From Lachnospiraceae bacterium (lineage in GTDB: Bacteria; Bacillota; Clostridia; Lachnospirales; Lachnospiraceae), in assembly GCA_024695145.1 (NCBI GenBank), contig JAILIS010000034.1:1-64000 (forward strand): a stretch of 64,000 bases of DNA, written 5' to 3'. The translations under genes and the position numbers were made by a program. The first letter of the stretch is position 1, and each line of letters opens with the position of its first letter. Shown piece by piece: positions 7,920 to 16,782 of this stretch. The notes below the pieces were generated by a model that was not told the DNA's origin, did no database searches, and saw nothing but the letters and a program-made list of their open reading frames with translations.

Positions 7920-8424
7920 TGCCTTTACCACAGCATTTTTTGTATTTTTTTCCGCTGCCGCAAGGACAGGGATCGTTCCTGCCGATCTTCGGACCGGCGT
8001 TTCGTACGGTCTGGCTCTGTTTCTGCTCTTTGTAAAGTTCTTTCTGCTTCTCGGGATCGAAGATGTCATTCCACTCTTCGAGTCCGTAGAGCCAGTCGGC
8101 GCCTGCTGCCACCATATTTTTGTAGAGGCGCTCCTTGTCAAATCCGAGCGCAACCTCAGTCTCTTCCGTCATTGTATCGATCGGATTGGGTGTGACAAGG
8201 CTCTCATTGATACCATCGAGGAATCCCGTCATCGTCATGATATCGGTCTCATACTTTTTCGCAAGTTCCTCGACAGTTCCCTTAACGACGTTGTCAGGAT
8301 CTGAAAGTAACTGCCTGTATATTCCCTTTTCTACTTCAAAATAATCAGCCCACAGCTTCTGGAGCTTGTTCTTGTCCTCCTGCTCGTTATAGGCCATCTT
8401 TGTCCATTTTTCAAGTAATGCCAT
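7915..8424 (-). CDS. SEC-C metal-binding domain protein
   Basis: The 169-residue product has an N-terminal helical part of about 140 residues and a C-terminal SEC-C motif ([17 protein letters not shown]), the zinc-binding module also found at the end of SecA. The role of stand-alone SEC-C proteins is unclear; some bind ribosomes or nucleic acids. The last codons and TAG stop coincide with the edge of a structured repeat, so the original C-terminus may have been altered by its insertion. It precedes thrS and follows an extended -10 promoter. Confidence 0.8.
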   Translation of the reverse strand: MALLEKWTKMAYNEQEDKNKLQKLWADYFEVEKGIYRQLLSDPDNVVKGTVEELAKKYETDIMTMTGFLDGINESLVTPNPIDTMTEETEVALGFDKERLYKNMVAAGADWLYGLEEWNDIFDPEKQKELYKEQKQSQTVRNAGPKIGRNDPCPCGSGKKYKKCCGKGR

Positions 8425-8481
8425 AAATTCACCACCGTTTCTGTCTGTTCATTAGTCTGTGACTGTTTCGTCCATCGTTTT

Positions 8482-8490
8482 ACTATACCA
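8482..8490 (-). promoter_or_regulatory. Extended -10 promoter before the SEC-C gene
   Basis: The minus strand reads TGGTATAGT, a TG-N extended -10, 58 bp before the ATG. No good -35 is seen at 16-18 bp. It would serve the SEC-C gene and thrS. Confidence 0.4.
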
Positions 8491-8512
8491 CAACGTCTGC
8501 CGCAATTCCATA

Positions 8513-9016
8513 TCAATACTGACTGATCTTGTCGTTTGCGTCGTCCGTCGATTTGTCTATATCATTTATGATAACGTCATATGACACATTGTCGTTGACC
8601 CTGACCGTCACGCGGTCTCCCACCTTGTGTCCCATAAGTGCTTTACCCATCGGTGACTCTATGCTGATGTAACCGATGAGGGAGTTGCTCCTGATCGTCG
8701 TAACGATCTTGTACTGCTCGATCTGCCCGTCATCGACCACCTCAACAGTTACGGTATTGTTGATGCCGACCTCGTCATCTGCCGAAGTATCGTCAATGAT
8801 ATTGGCGGTCCTTACCATCCTGTCAAGATAACGTATCCTTGACTCGTTCATGTTCTTCTCACGCTTTGCGGCATAATACTCGAAGTTTTCCGACAAATCC
8901 CCGTGTGCACGGGCGATCTTCACATCCTCAATGAGCTTGGGGCGCAGCGTCAGCTTCCTGTACTCTATCTCTTTTTCCATCTTGTCGATATCCGACTGTG
9001 TCAGGTTGTCCTGCAT
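8513..9016 (-). CDS. greA: Transcription elongation factor GreA/GreB family
   Basis: The 167-residue product rescues stalled RNA polymerase by stimulating transcript cleavage through the secondary channel. It has an N-terminal coiled coil with acidic tip residues (HGDLSENFEYYAAK near 38-52) and a C-terminal FKBP-like domain ending in SPMGKALMGHKVGDRVTV. It is the last gene of the long leftward operon, 39 bp after the ABC-F gene. Confidence 0.93.
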   Translation of the reverse strand: MQDNLTQSDIDKMEKEIEYRKLTLRPKLIEDVKIARAHGDLSENFEYYAAKREKNMNESRIRYLDRMVRTANIIDDTSADDEVGINNTVTVEVVDDGQIEQYKIVTTIRSNSLIGYISIESPMGKALMGHKVGDRVTVRVNDNVSYDVIINDIDKSTDDANDKISQY

Positions 9017-9055
9017 TTTAGTGATTTCCTTTCATATAGTTCCTGCCGGGTGCGG

Positions 9056-10987
9056 TCAGCCTTCCCGGCTTTCGTTTTCCCACTCCTCCATAGTTTCGAG
9101 GAGCTCTTCCTCTGCTGTATCTATCTCCTCCTGTATCTGTGCCAGTTTCGGATAATCGCTGGCAAACTCAGGTTTACATAACTCCTCTTTGAGCTCTTCT
9201 ATCCTGTTCTCAAGTTCCTCTATCTTCTCCTCAAGCCTTTTTATACGTCTCTGCCGCCTCTCCTCTTCTTTTCCGGCAAGCCGCTCTGCCTGCGATGATG
9301 AAAACCCGGTGCTTTGATCTTTCTGTACCTGATCCGGAGCCTGCCCCGCCTTCGGTTCCGCATTATCGTCAGCGGCTGATTTTTCGATGTAATAGTCCCA
9401 TCCGTACGGATACAGCACGGCTCCCCGGGATGTGATGTCAAGTATCTGGGTCGCAACCTTTTTGACGAAATACCTGTCGTGGGATACGAAGATGACTGTA
9501 CCGGCAAAGCCGGAAAGCATCGCCTCAAGCGTTTCCTTTCCGATCATGTCCATGTGGTTTGTCGGCTCATCAAGTATGAGTACGTTCGGCAGTGTGTGAA
9601 ATATCTTTGCAAGACACAGCCGCACTCTCTCGCCCCCGGACAGATCAGACACGTTCTTAAAAACCTCATCCTGAGTGAATAAAAACGCTCCGAGCTGATT
9701 CCTGACCTGTGTATTTGTCAGCGTCGGATAAGTATCCCAATAGTCGTCGATGACCGTTTTGTCGGAAGTATACTGCGCCATACGCTGGTCAAAGTAACCG
9801 ATCTGAACGTTGGTGCCGAACTTCATCTCCCCTGAAACCGGCTCAAGCTCTCCGACAAGTGTTTTGAGCAGGGTTGATTTTCCGATGCCGTTCTCTCCGA
9901 TGACGGCGAGTCTTGTGCCCTTCTTAACGTCAAGACTGACTTTTACCAGGGTGTCTCCGTTATATCCGACACACAGATCGCGGACATAAAGCACGTCCTT
10001 TCCCGTCTCAAGCTTTGGCGTGAACCGTGCGGAAAAACTCTTTGTATCAAGATCCGCCGGGCGCGCAACAAGCTCCATATGCTCGATCTGCTTGAGCTTC
10101 GAACGGGTCATGGCAACCTTTGAAGGCTTGTTCTTGAACCGCTCCACAAGCTCCGTAAGGCGCTTTATCTCCTTCTGCTGCGCGATATGATCTTTGAGCT
10201 GCTTCTCATATCGCTCGTGCTTCTGTCTGACATATTCGGTATAGTTGCCGGAAAACCGGGTGACGTTTCCGTAGGTTATCTCATATACGACATTTACTAT
10301 GTGATCAAGGAACATCCTGTCATGACTGACTATGACAACGGCACGGCTGTAATTTTTCAGATAACTTTCCAGCCACGTTATCGTCTGCATGTCCAGGTGG
10401 TTCGTAGGCTCATCGAGAAGAAGGATGTCAGGCTTTGACAGCAGCAGTTTTATGAAAGCAAGCTTTGTCAGCTGCCCTCCCGAAAATTCCGAAAGAGCGC
10501 GTCCCTTATCCGCCGTCTCGAATCCGAAGGATGTGAGCATCGCGTCATATTCCTTCTCGTAATAGTATCCGCCCCTGTCGCGAAAATCATCCATCAGGAG
10601 TATATACTCGGCTGCAAGAGCTTCCGCTTCGCTTCCGGATGCCTTATCCATAAGTCCCACCAGCTCGTCTATCCTCTCCTTCTGCCGTATGACTGCGGCA
10701 AACACCTTCTGTATCTCCTCATCCAGTGTGAGTGAAAGATCCTCGAAGGTTATCTGTTTCAGATACCCGATAACAGGATTTCCCGGAGCACTTACGGACG
10801 GCTCTTCTCCGTCAAGAGCGGTAAGTGAGACCTCGCCGGTAATGACTTTTAAAAGTGTTGTCTTTCCGGCACCGTTACGGCCGACGACAGCGATCTTTTC
10901 GTTTTTACTCCTGATCTCAAAATCAAACTTTTCTAATATAGTATCGGCCGCGAACATTACGCGGCCGTCTTTGATCTGAAATAGCAT
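9056..10987 (-). CDS. ABC-F family ATPase (ribosome-associated)
   Basis: The 643-residue protein has two ABC ATPase cassettes in one chain and no membrane segment. Cassette 1 has Walker A GRNGAGKTT near 36 and LSGGQ with LLLDEPTNHLD near 170-200. Cassette 2 has GENGIGKST near 360 and LSGGERVRL with LILDEPTNHMD. An ABC-F linker lies between them. The C-terminal 90 residues form a charged coiled coil. ABC-F proteins act on the ribosomal E site; this resembles YdiF/Uup-type housekeeping members. Antibiotic protection cannot be judged from sequence alone. It starts 1 bp after the radical SAM gene. Confidence 0.92.
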   Translation of the reverse strand: MLFQIKDGRVMFAADTILEKFDFEIRSKNEKIAVVGRNGAGKTTLLKVITGEVSLTALDGEEPSVSAPGNPVIGYLKQITFEDLSLTLDEEIQKVFAAVIRQKERIDELVGLMDKASGSEAEALAAEYILLMDDFRDRGGYYYEKEYDAMLTSFGFETADKGRALSEFSGGQLTKLAFIKLLLSKPDILLLDEPTNHLDMQTITWLESYLKNYSRAVVIVSHDRMFLDHIVNVVYEITYGNVTRFSGNYTEYVRQKHERYEKQLKDHIAQQKEIKRLTELVERFKNKPSKVAMTRSKLKQIEHMELVARPADLDTKSFSARFTPKLETGKDVLYVRDLCVGYNGDTLVKVSLDVKKGTRLAVIGENGIGKSTLLKTLVGELEPVSGEMKFGTNVQIGYFDQRMAQYTSDKTVIDDYWDTYPTLTNTQVRNQLGAFLFTQDEVFKNVSDLSGGERVRLCLAKIFHTLPNVLILDEPTNHMDMIGKETLEAMLSGFAGTVIFVSHDRYFVKKVATQILDITSRGAVLYPYGWDYYIEKSAADDNAEPKAGQAPDQVQKDQSTGFSSSQAERLAGKEEERRQRRIKRLEEKIEELENRIEELKEELCKPEFASDYPKLAQIQEEIDTAEEELLETMEEWENESREG

Positions 10988-10988
10988 T

Positions 10989-12443
10989 TTATCTGATGAA
11001 CGATCCTAACATCTTGAATCCGTATTTGACATAGTTGCCGAAGATCGACGGATGCTTTACGCACTCTCCCATCTTTCCGAGTATATAGCCGGGCCGCAGA
11101 TAGAACCCGAGCAGTATCTTCTTCCGGAGTTTTTCAACCTCTTCCTGCGACAGATACTTGGTACCCCGAAGTGCCGAATGGAAAAAATCACTTCCGAGGG
11201 GTGACTCCGCAAGAAGATCCATCTCCTTCGCCGCCTTGTAAAGTTCTGTTCCGTAAAACGGCAGTGCCATTTTGACTTCGATAAAATCGGGCTTCTGCTG
11301 CATGATCATCTTCTTCGTCGCGAGGATATGCTCCTTTGTCTCCCACGGGAATCCTATGACATAAAATCCCCAGAACGGCAGGCCGACTTCATGACACCAC
11401 TTGGCTGCACGAAGGTTCATCTCGACCGTAGTGCCTTTCTTGAGCGTCTTGAGCATCTCATCCGATCCGCTCTCGAATCCGAAAGCCACCATAAAGCATC
11501 CGGCTTCCTTCATGAGCTCGAGCGTTTCCTTGGTAAGCGGGTTGACTCTTGAATTGGCTGTAAAAGCGATCTTGCCGTGAAGCGGAGAATTGATCATAAG
11601 AGTACACATCTCCTTGACCCATGCCGCATTTATCGTAAAAGTATCCGCTTTGAAAAAGAAATTCCTGATCCCGTGAACGTTGTAACATTCCGTCAGTTCA
11701 TCCATGACATTCTGTGGGCTCCGAAAGCGTACGCATTTTCCCGAGATGACCGGTGTCAGGCAGAACACACACGCCGAAGGACATCCTCTCGATGTCTGTA
11801 TCGTTGCCATCGGCTCATTTGTATCGGGACGCACATAAAGCGCGTTGTTCATAAGTTCTCTTGCCGGGAACGGTCTCGAATCAAGATCTTCGTTCCACTC
11901 ATGAAACTTCGTGCGCACAAATTTACCGTCACTGCCCCGATAGAGGACCGACAGGATATCGTCAACGTTGCCCTCACCTCTTAGCGCCACATCGGCGATC
12001 TCACCGATCGCAAAATCAACCTCACCGCCGATCATATAATCAACGCATTCAAGATCGAGCATGTCAAGCATCTCCCGCTCGGGATCATAGAACAGCGCAC
12101 CTTTTATCACTACGACCGGGCCGTATTTTTCCTTGATGCTCTTAAGCAGTTTCAGGTCGTCAAAGATCGTCGTATTGGTGATGCTCATCATGATAAGATC
12201 CGGCCTGAAATCTGCCATGTCCCTTTCAAGGTCTTCCATGGAAGCCCCCTCGGTCTGGTAATCCCGAAGCTTTACTTCGTAGCCCTTTCGCAGGAGTATG
12301 GCGGCGCCGTATCCGAGATCGTTACATGCGCGCATTGCCTCGGCCGAGGCATCCTTGATATTCTGCTGGCATCTGTCCTCTCCGCGCTGGAACAGAAATC
12401 CGGGCGGATAAAAGAGCAGCACCTTGTTCTTATTCTCACTCAT
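10989..12443 (-). CDS. B12-binding radical SAM protein
   Basis: The 484-residue product starts at ATG 12443, chosen because it follows GGAGAAAAAAAG and overlaps the cinA stop by 8 bp. The frame is open further upstream but lies inside cinA. The N-terminal 150 residues look like a cobalamin-binding domain. A radical SAM core follows with CPSACVFC (CxxxCxxC) near residue 218. Such enzymes carry out methyl transfers or other radical reactions; the substrate is not evident. Neighbours are housekeeping genes, which gives no clue. Confidence 0.85.
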   Translation of the reverse strand: MSENKNKVLLFYPPGFLFQRGEDRCQQNIKDASAEAMRACNDLGYGAAILLRKGYEVKLRDYQTEGASMEDLERDMADFRPDLIMMSITNTTIFDDLKLLKSIKEKYGPVVVIKGALFYDPEREMLDMLDLECVDYMIGGEVDFAIGEIADVALRGEGNVDDILSVLYRGSDGKFVRTKFHEWNEDLDSRPFPARELMNNALYVRPDTNEPMATIQTSRGCPSACVFCLTPVISGKCVRFRSPQNVMDELTECYNVHGIRNFFFKADTFTINAAWVKEMCTLMINSPLHGKIAFTANSRVNPLTKETLELMKEAGCFMVAFGFESGSDEMLKTLKKGTTVEMNLRAAKWCHEVGLPFWGFYVIGFPWETKEHILATKKMIMQQKPDFIEVKMALPFYGTELYKAAKEMDLLAESPLGSDFFHSALRGTKYLSQEEVEKLRKKILLGFYLRPGYILGKMGECVKHPSIFGNYVKYGFKMLGSFIR

Positions 12444-12972
12444 CTTCTTTTTTTCTCCGTGATGATCTCTTTTTATGCTTTTTGTATCGTTCCTTAATAA
12501 ATCCGTATGACATTGCGAGCGCTCTTTCGACAGCCTTTTTTCTGATCTGTTCTCTGTCGCCCGAAAGATCACATCTTGCGATCCTGACTTTTCCTTTTGC
12601 AAAGCACGCTATATATACGAGACCGACAGGTTTTTCAACGGTTCCGCCGTCAGGTCCGGCGATACCGGTCGTGGCGATCCCGACATCGGCTCCTGTCTGC
12701 GCGCATATCCCTCTTGCCATCTGAGATGCGCACTTACTGCTGACGGCTCCATGTTTTTTGAGTGTCGACCTTTTGACTCCGAGATATTTTCTCTTGGCAT
12801 CATTTGAATATGTTACGATACCGGTCCCGATAACTTCACTCGCACCGGGCACGTTTATGATACTTCCGCTAAGCAGTCCGCCGGTACACGATTCCGCCGT
12901 TGCGACCGTAAGATCGTACTTCTTCAGAATATCAACAAGCTTTTCCTCTTTTGTCCTGTCTTCTTTGCTCAT
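12436..12972 (-). CDS. CinA C-terminal domain protein (NMN amidohydrolase type)
   Basis: The 178-residue product covers only the CinA C-terminal domain, which in other bacteria deamidates nicotinamide mononucleotide in NAD salvage. ESCTGGLLSGSI near residue 28 and GIATTGIAGPDGG near 118 are the family signatures. The C-terminus is a Lys/Arg-rich tail. It lies between pgsA and the radical SAM gene; cinA next to pgsA is a frequent arrangement. Confidence 0.9.
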   Translation of the reverse strand: MSKEDRTKEEKLVDILKKYDLTVATAESCTGGLLSGSIINVPGASEVIGTGIVTYSNDAKRKYLGVKRSTLKKHGAVSSKCASQMARGICAQTGADVGIATTGIAGPDGGTVEKPVGLVYIACFAKGKVRIARCDLSGDREQIRKKAVERALAMSYGFIKERYKKHKKRSSRRKKEDE

Positions 12973-12999
12973 TTATACGTTTCCCCGATGTGCTATGCT

Positions 13000-13551
13000 C
13001 TATGACTTGATGTCCTTTAAAAGTCCGATATTTTTGGCGATGTAGTCAACCATCGATATGATAGTAAGAGCAAGCGCGATCCACATAAGTACCTGCGTCA
13101 GTAAATTGAATACAGGCAGGTTACCGATCATGAAGCCCACCATTATCATCTGAAATACCGTCTTGATCTTTCCCCATTTACTCGCGGCTATAACGGTGCC
13201 GTCATCAGCGGCGATCAGCCTTATCCCGCTTATGACGAATTCCCGGCCGATTATGATGATCACAACCCACGCGGGGATCCGCTCAAGTTCAACCAGGCAT
13301 ATAAGTGCCGAGCACACAAGAAGCTTGTCCGCAAGAGGATCCATAAATTTTCCGAAGTTTGTCACAAGCTGGTATTTTCTGGCGATCTTTCCGTCAAAAA
13401 GATCCGTAAAAGCCGCTATGATAAATACGGCAAGAGCAGTCCATTTGCACCAGCCTTCACATGCCTTCCCGCTTATCGGAACAAGCATCAGCACGACGAA
13501 GATCGGTACAGCCAAAGCTCTCATTATTGTCAGTCTGTTAGGCAGATTCAT
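13000..13551 (-). CDS. pgsA: CDP-diacylglycerol-glycerol-3-phosphate phosphatidyltransferase
   Basis: The 183-residue membrane enzyme makes phosphatidylglycerol phosphate. The CDP-alcohol phosphotransferase motif is complete: DLFDGKIARKY, then G near residue 66 and DPLAD. Four to five hydrophobic segments are visible. The start overlaps the rimO stop by 14 bp, so the two are translationally coupled. Confidence 0.95.
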   Translation of the reverse strand: MNLPNRLTIMRALAVPIFVVLMLVPISGKACEGWCKWTALAVFIIAAFTDLFDGKIARKYQLVTNFGKFMDPLADKLLVCSALICLVELERIPAWVVIIIIGREFVISGIRLIAADDGTVIAASKWGKIKTVFQMIMVGFMIGNLPVFNLLTQVLMWIALALTIISMVDYIAKNIGLLKDIKS

Positions 13552-14854
13552 CTGTCAGTTCTCCTTCCAGATCATATTCCGTCGCATCTTCTATACGAAC
13601 CGTTACCATATCTCCCGTCATCAGTTCACGCCGGGAATGAATAAAGACAAAACCGTCTATATCAGGCGCATCCCTGTAGCTTCTCGCCACATACACTTCA
13701 TCTTCCGGCAGGTATCCGTCTACCGTCACAGTCATCTTTCTGCCTATAAGCCTGTGGGACACTTCATATGATACCGCCTGCTGCAGTACATAAAGCTCAT
13801 CCCTTCTGGCTGCCTTCATTTCTTCACTTATCTGACCGTCAAAATCACAGGCCGGGGTTCCCTCCTCCGCGGAATACGTAAATACTCCGAGGCGGTCAAA
13901 TTCCATCTCATTTACAAATCTGTATGTATCCTCATGATCGGCCTGCGTCTCACCGGGAAAGCCCGTGATCAGCGTCGTTCTGATACATATGTCATCCATC
14001 CTGTCGCGAAGTTTCTTTACAACTTCCCGGATACTGCCGGTGTCGGTATGTCTTCCCATCCTGCGAAGAACATCATCACTCCCGCTCTGAACCGGCATGT
14101 CGATGTAATGGCATATCTTCGGATTGGTTGACATAACCTCTATAAGCTCGTCCGTGATGTCTTCAGGATATGCGTACAATAGTCTTATCCACTGAATCCC
14201 TTCTATATCAGAAAGTTTACATAACAATTCGGGCAGCGCTCTTCTGCCGTATATATCCGTACCGTACATCGTAGTATGCTGGGCAACGAGTATAAGCTCT
14301 TTGACACCGGCATCAGCAAGCTCTTCGGCCTCCCGTATCAGTTCCTCCATCGGTACGGATCTGTAAGGTCCGCGCAGTTTCGGGATCACGCAGTAAGTAC
14401 AGTTCTTATCGCATCCTTCGGCGATCTTCAGATATTCGTAATGTCCCGGTGTCGTTATGAACCGGCGCGGCCTTTTGGTATCTTCTGATCTTTGTTGCGA
14501 TATGTTATGTAAACTATTGACGGCTTCCGCTATATCATCGGTCTCAAGCGACCCCACCACCGCATCGACTTCGGGTATCTCCTGCAATATCTCGTCTTTG
14601 TAGCGTTTTGCAAGGCATCCGCAGACTATGAGGCTCTTGAGCCGGCCCCTCTCTTTTTGCCGGGCCATCTCCAGTATGGTGTCGATACTCTCCTGCTTCG
14701 CGTCATGAATAAAGCAGCACGTGTTTATCACTATCACGTCTGCTTCATTCTCATCATCGGTAAGTGTATAGCCGTAATCGGACAGCTTTGCGATCATATG
14801 CTCGCTGTCCACAGTATTCTTATCGCATCCAAGCGATACGAAAAACAGCTTCAT
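13538..14854 (-). CDS. rimO: Ribosomal protein S12 methylthiotransferase
   Basis: The 438-residue radical SAM enzyme adds a methylthio group to an aspartate of ribosomal protein S12. The N-terminal UPF0004 domain has GCDKNTVDSE, NTCCFIHDAK and CGCLAKRYKD. The radical SAM cluster is CDKNCTYCVIP near residue 149, and a TRAM domain closes the C-terminus. It lies 9 bp after rpoZ. Confidence 0.96.
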   Translation of the reverse strand: MKLFFVSLGCDKNTVDSEHMIAKLSDYGYTLTDDENEADVIVINTCCFIHDAKQESIDTILEMARQKERGRLKSLIVCGCLAKRYKDEILQEIPEVDAVVGSLETDDIAEAVNSLHNISQQRSEDTKRPRRFITTPGHYEYLKIAEGCDKNCTYCVIPKLRGPYRSVPMEELIREAEELADAGVKELILVAQHTTMYGTDIYGRRALPELLCKLSDIEGIQWIRLLYAYPEDITDELIEVMSTNPKICHYIDMPVQSGSDDVLRRMGRHTDTGSIREVVKKLRDRMDDICIRTTLITGFPGETQADHEDTYRFVNEMEFDRLGVFTYSAEEGTPACDFDGQISEEMKAARRDELYVLQQAVSYEVSHRLIGRKMTVTVDGYLPEDEVYVARSYRDAPDIDGFVFIHSRRELMTGDMVTVRIEDATEYDLEGELTDESA

Positions 14855-14863
14855 ATCGGTCCT

Positions 14864-15097
14864 TTACTCATCGGCCAGTATTTTGATATCACCTTTTTCA
14901 AGTTCTTCGATAGCCACAGAAAGAGGATTTCTGTTCTCCGAATCCTTCACCGTGGTAGGACGGCCGTTAACAAGCTGGCGCGCTCTTTTGGAAGTGGCCA
15001 TAACGATCGAGTAACGGCTGTTGACAACGGGATGCTCTCCCTCTTCAACCTCGCTGTTTGCTACTTTCATAAGATCACTGTAAGACGGATGTAACAT
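14864..15097 (-). CDS. rpoZ: RNA polymerase omega subunit
   Basis: A 77-residue protein with MLHPSYSDLMK, NSRYSIVMATSKRARQL and the NPLSVAIEELEKG segment typical of omega. It helps assemble RNA polymerase. It follows gmk by 1 bp in the usual gmk-rpoZ order. Confidence 0.93.
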   Translation of the reverse strand: MLHPSYSDLMKVANSEVEEGEHPVVNSRYSIVMATSKRARQLVNGRPTTVKDSENRNPLSVAIEELEKGDIKILADE

Positions 15098-15098
15098 T

Positions 15099-15740
15099 TT
15101 AATTCTCCTTCTTTCTGTTAAGATATTCTTCGAATTCTTTCTTCTTGTCGTTTATGTAATCACGATTCCTTGAAACGGACATCTGCTGGCTCGTGACGAT
15201 GGCATTGAACAGCTCAACGCTTTCCGACAGAACATCATTTATCATAAGATAATCATATCTGTCAACCACTGTTATCTCGAAACCGGCCTTTTTCATTCTC
15301 TTTTCGATGACCTCATCGGTCTCGGTCCCGCGATTGACAAGGCGGTTGTGTATCTCTTCAACGCTGGGCGGCATAACAAATACCAGCACCGCTTCCGGAT
15401 ATTCGCGCTTGATGTTGAGCGCTCCCTCGGTCTCTATCTCAAGTATCACATTCTTGCCCTGCTCGAGCATTTCCTTGACATAGCGCCTCGGTGTTCCGTA
15501 ATAATTCCCGACATAGTTGGCATATTCAAGGAGTTCGCCTCCCGCGATCATCTCCTTGAACTCTTCCTCACTTTTGAAGAAGTAATGAACCCCGTCAACT
15601 TCACCCTTGCGGGGTGCGCGTGTGGTCGCCGATACAGACAACGCATAATTGTCGTACCTGCCAAGCACTTCATGGATGATAGTGCCTTTTCCCGAACCGG
15701 CAAAGCCGGAAAGAACGATGAGAATGCCTTTCTTGTTCAA
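15099..15740 (-). CDS. gmk: Guanylate kinase
   Basis: The 213-residue enzyme phosphorylates GMP to GDP. The P-loop is GFAGSGKGTI near residue 12, and SATTRAPRKGEVDGVHYFF near 37-55 forms the GMP-binding part. Length and order are normal. It lies 33 bp downstream of yicC; a remA (DUF370) gene often found between them is absent. Confidence 0.96.
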   Translation of the reverse strand: MNKKGILIVLSGFAGSGKGTIIHEVLGRYDNYALSVSATTRAPRKGEVDGVHYFFKSEEEFKEMIAGGELLEYANYVGNYYGTPRRYVKEMLEQGKNVILEIETEGALNIKREYPEAVLVFVMPPSVEEIHNRLVNRGTETDEVIEKRMKKAGFEITVVDRYDYLMINDVLSESVELFNAIVTSQQMSVSRNRDYINDKKKEFEEYLNRKKEN

Positions 15741-15773
15741 GAACGGATCCCTCCTTGCGGTATTTGCAATGAC

Positions 15774-16652
15774 TTATTCTATATTCTGTATCTGTTCGCG
15801 GACTTTTTCGATGTCCGTTTTCAGATTGATCGCGATATCGCTTGTCGCAAGATCGTTGGCCTTGCTCAGGATCGTATTGGCTTCCCTGTTCATCTCCTGA
15901 GCGATAAAATCAAGCTTGCGCCCGACGCCTCCGCCTTCTTCGAGTATATCCTTTGTTGTATTGATATGGCTGCGAAGCCTTACTATCTCCTCATCAACAC
16001 AGATCTTGTCGGCATAAAGCGTTACCTCTCCGAGAACCCTTGATTCATCTATCTTGGAATCGGCAAGAAGTTCTGCTACCTTATCCATCAGATCCTTCTT
16101 GTACTCTTCTATTATATGAGGTGCACGCTTTTCAATATCATCGACATACGTAAGCATAGTATCGAGTTTGTCCGTAAGATCGTGCTTTAAGTTGTCTCCT
16201 TCTTTGACTCTCGCGTCAACAAAATGACCCGCGGCTTCCCTTATTACCTTTTCAAGATCCGACCATATCTCATCTTCATCGACGTTCGCCTCTTCAAGGG
16301 AGAACACTTCGGGATATCTCGAAAGAGTCGACACGCGGATGTCTTCCTCTATACCGAACTCCTCTGCCATCTCTTTGAGATACGACATATACGCCCTGGC
16401 CATATCCCTGTTGTATTTCAGGTTAAAGTTCTCTTCCTTGTAATCCTCGTATGTGATATAAACATCAACCTTGCCGCGCTGTATGTAATCCTTCAGGAGT
16501 GTCCTGATCGAAGCTTCGAAAAATCCGAGCTTCTTCGGCATCTTTATGTTGCAGTCAAGATACCTGTGATTAACGGCCTTGATCTCTGCCGTTATCTTGC
16601 ACTTTTCATCCGTATATTCCGCACGGCCGAAGCCGGTCATACTCTTGATCAT
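15774..16652 (-). CDS. yicC: YicC family endoribonuclease
   Basis: The 292-residue product starts at ATG 16652, because MIKSMTGFGRAEY is the conserved family start and GAGGA lies 5 bp before it; a GTG at 16664 is also in frame. YicC proteins are stress-linked endoribonucleases. The C-terminal GVGRKLDFIAQEMNREANTI and SKANDLATSDIAINLK segments are diagnostic. It is the first gene of the long leftward operon. Confidence 0.93.
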   Translation of the reverse strand: MIKSMTGFGRAEYTDEKCKITAEIKAVNHRYLDCNIKMPKKLGFFEASIRTLLKDYIQRGKVDVYITYEDYKEENFNLKYNRDMARAYMSYLKEMAEEFGIEEDIRVSTLSRYPEVFSLEEANVDEDEIWSDLEKVIREAAGHFVDARVKEGDNLKHDLTDKLDTMLTYVDDIEKRAPHIIEEYKKDLMDKVAELLADSKIDESRVLGEVTLYADKICVDEEIVRLRSHINTTKDILEEGGGVGRKLDFIAQEMNREANTILSKANDLATSDIAINLKTDIEKVREQIQNIE

Positions 16653-16706
16653 CTCGTTCCTCACCGCACTCAGATAGTGCTCACAAAAAACAAAATCGCT
16701 CTATAC

Positions 16707-16735
16707 ATTATAGTGAAAGCGCATCTTTACGTCAA
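16707..16735 (-). promoter_or_regulatory. Promoter of the yicC-gmk-rpoZ operon
   Basis: TTGACG at 16735-16730 and a perfect TATAAT at 16712-16707 are separated by exactly 17 bp on the minus strand. The start of transcription falls about 50 bp before yicC. This is among the best sigma-A promoters in the window and may drive everything down to greA. Confidence 0.8.
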
Positions 16736-16770
16736 TATTTTTGCACCTTCTTAATCATTATATATTGTGC

Positions 16771-16776
16771 TAAAAT
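16771..16776 (+). promoter_or_regulatory. -10 element directly upstream of rqcH
   Basis: TAAAAT ends 6 bp before the rqcH ATG at 16783, with no Shine-Dalgarno between. At 17 bp spacing the -35 is weak (TTCTTA). Transcription would begin at or next to the ATG, suggesting a leaderless mRNA. Confidence 0.45.
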
Positions 16777-16782
16777 ACGTTC

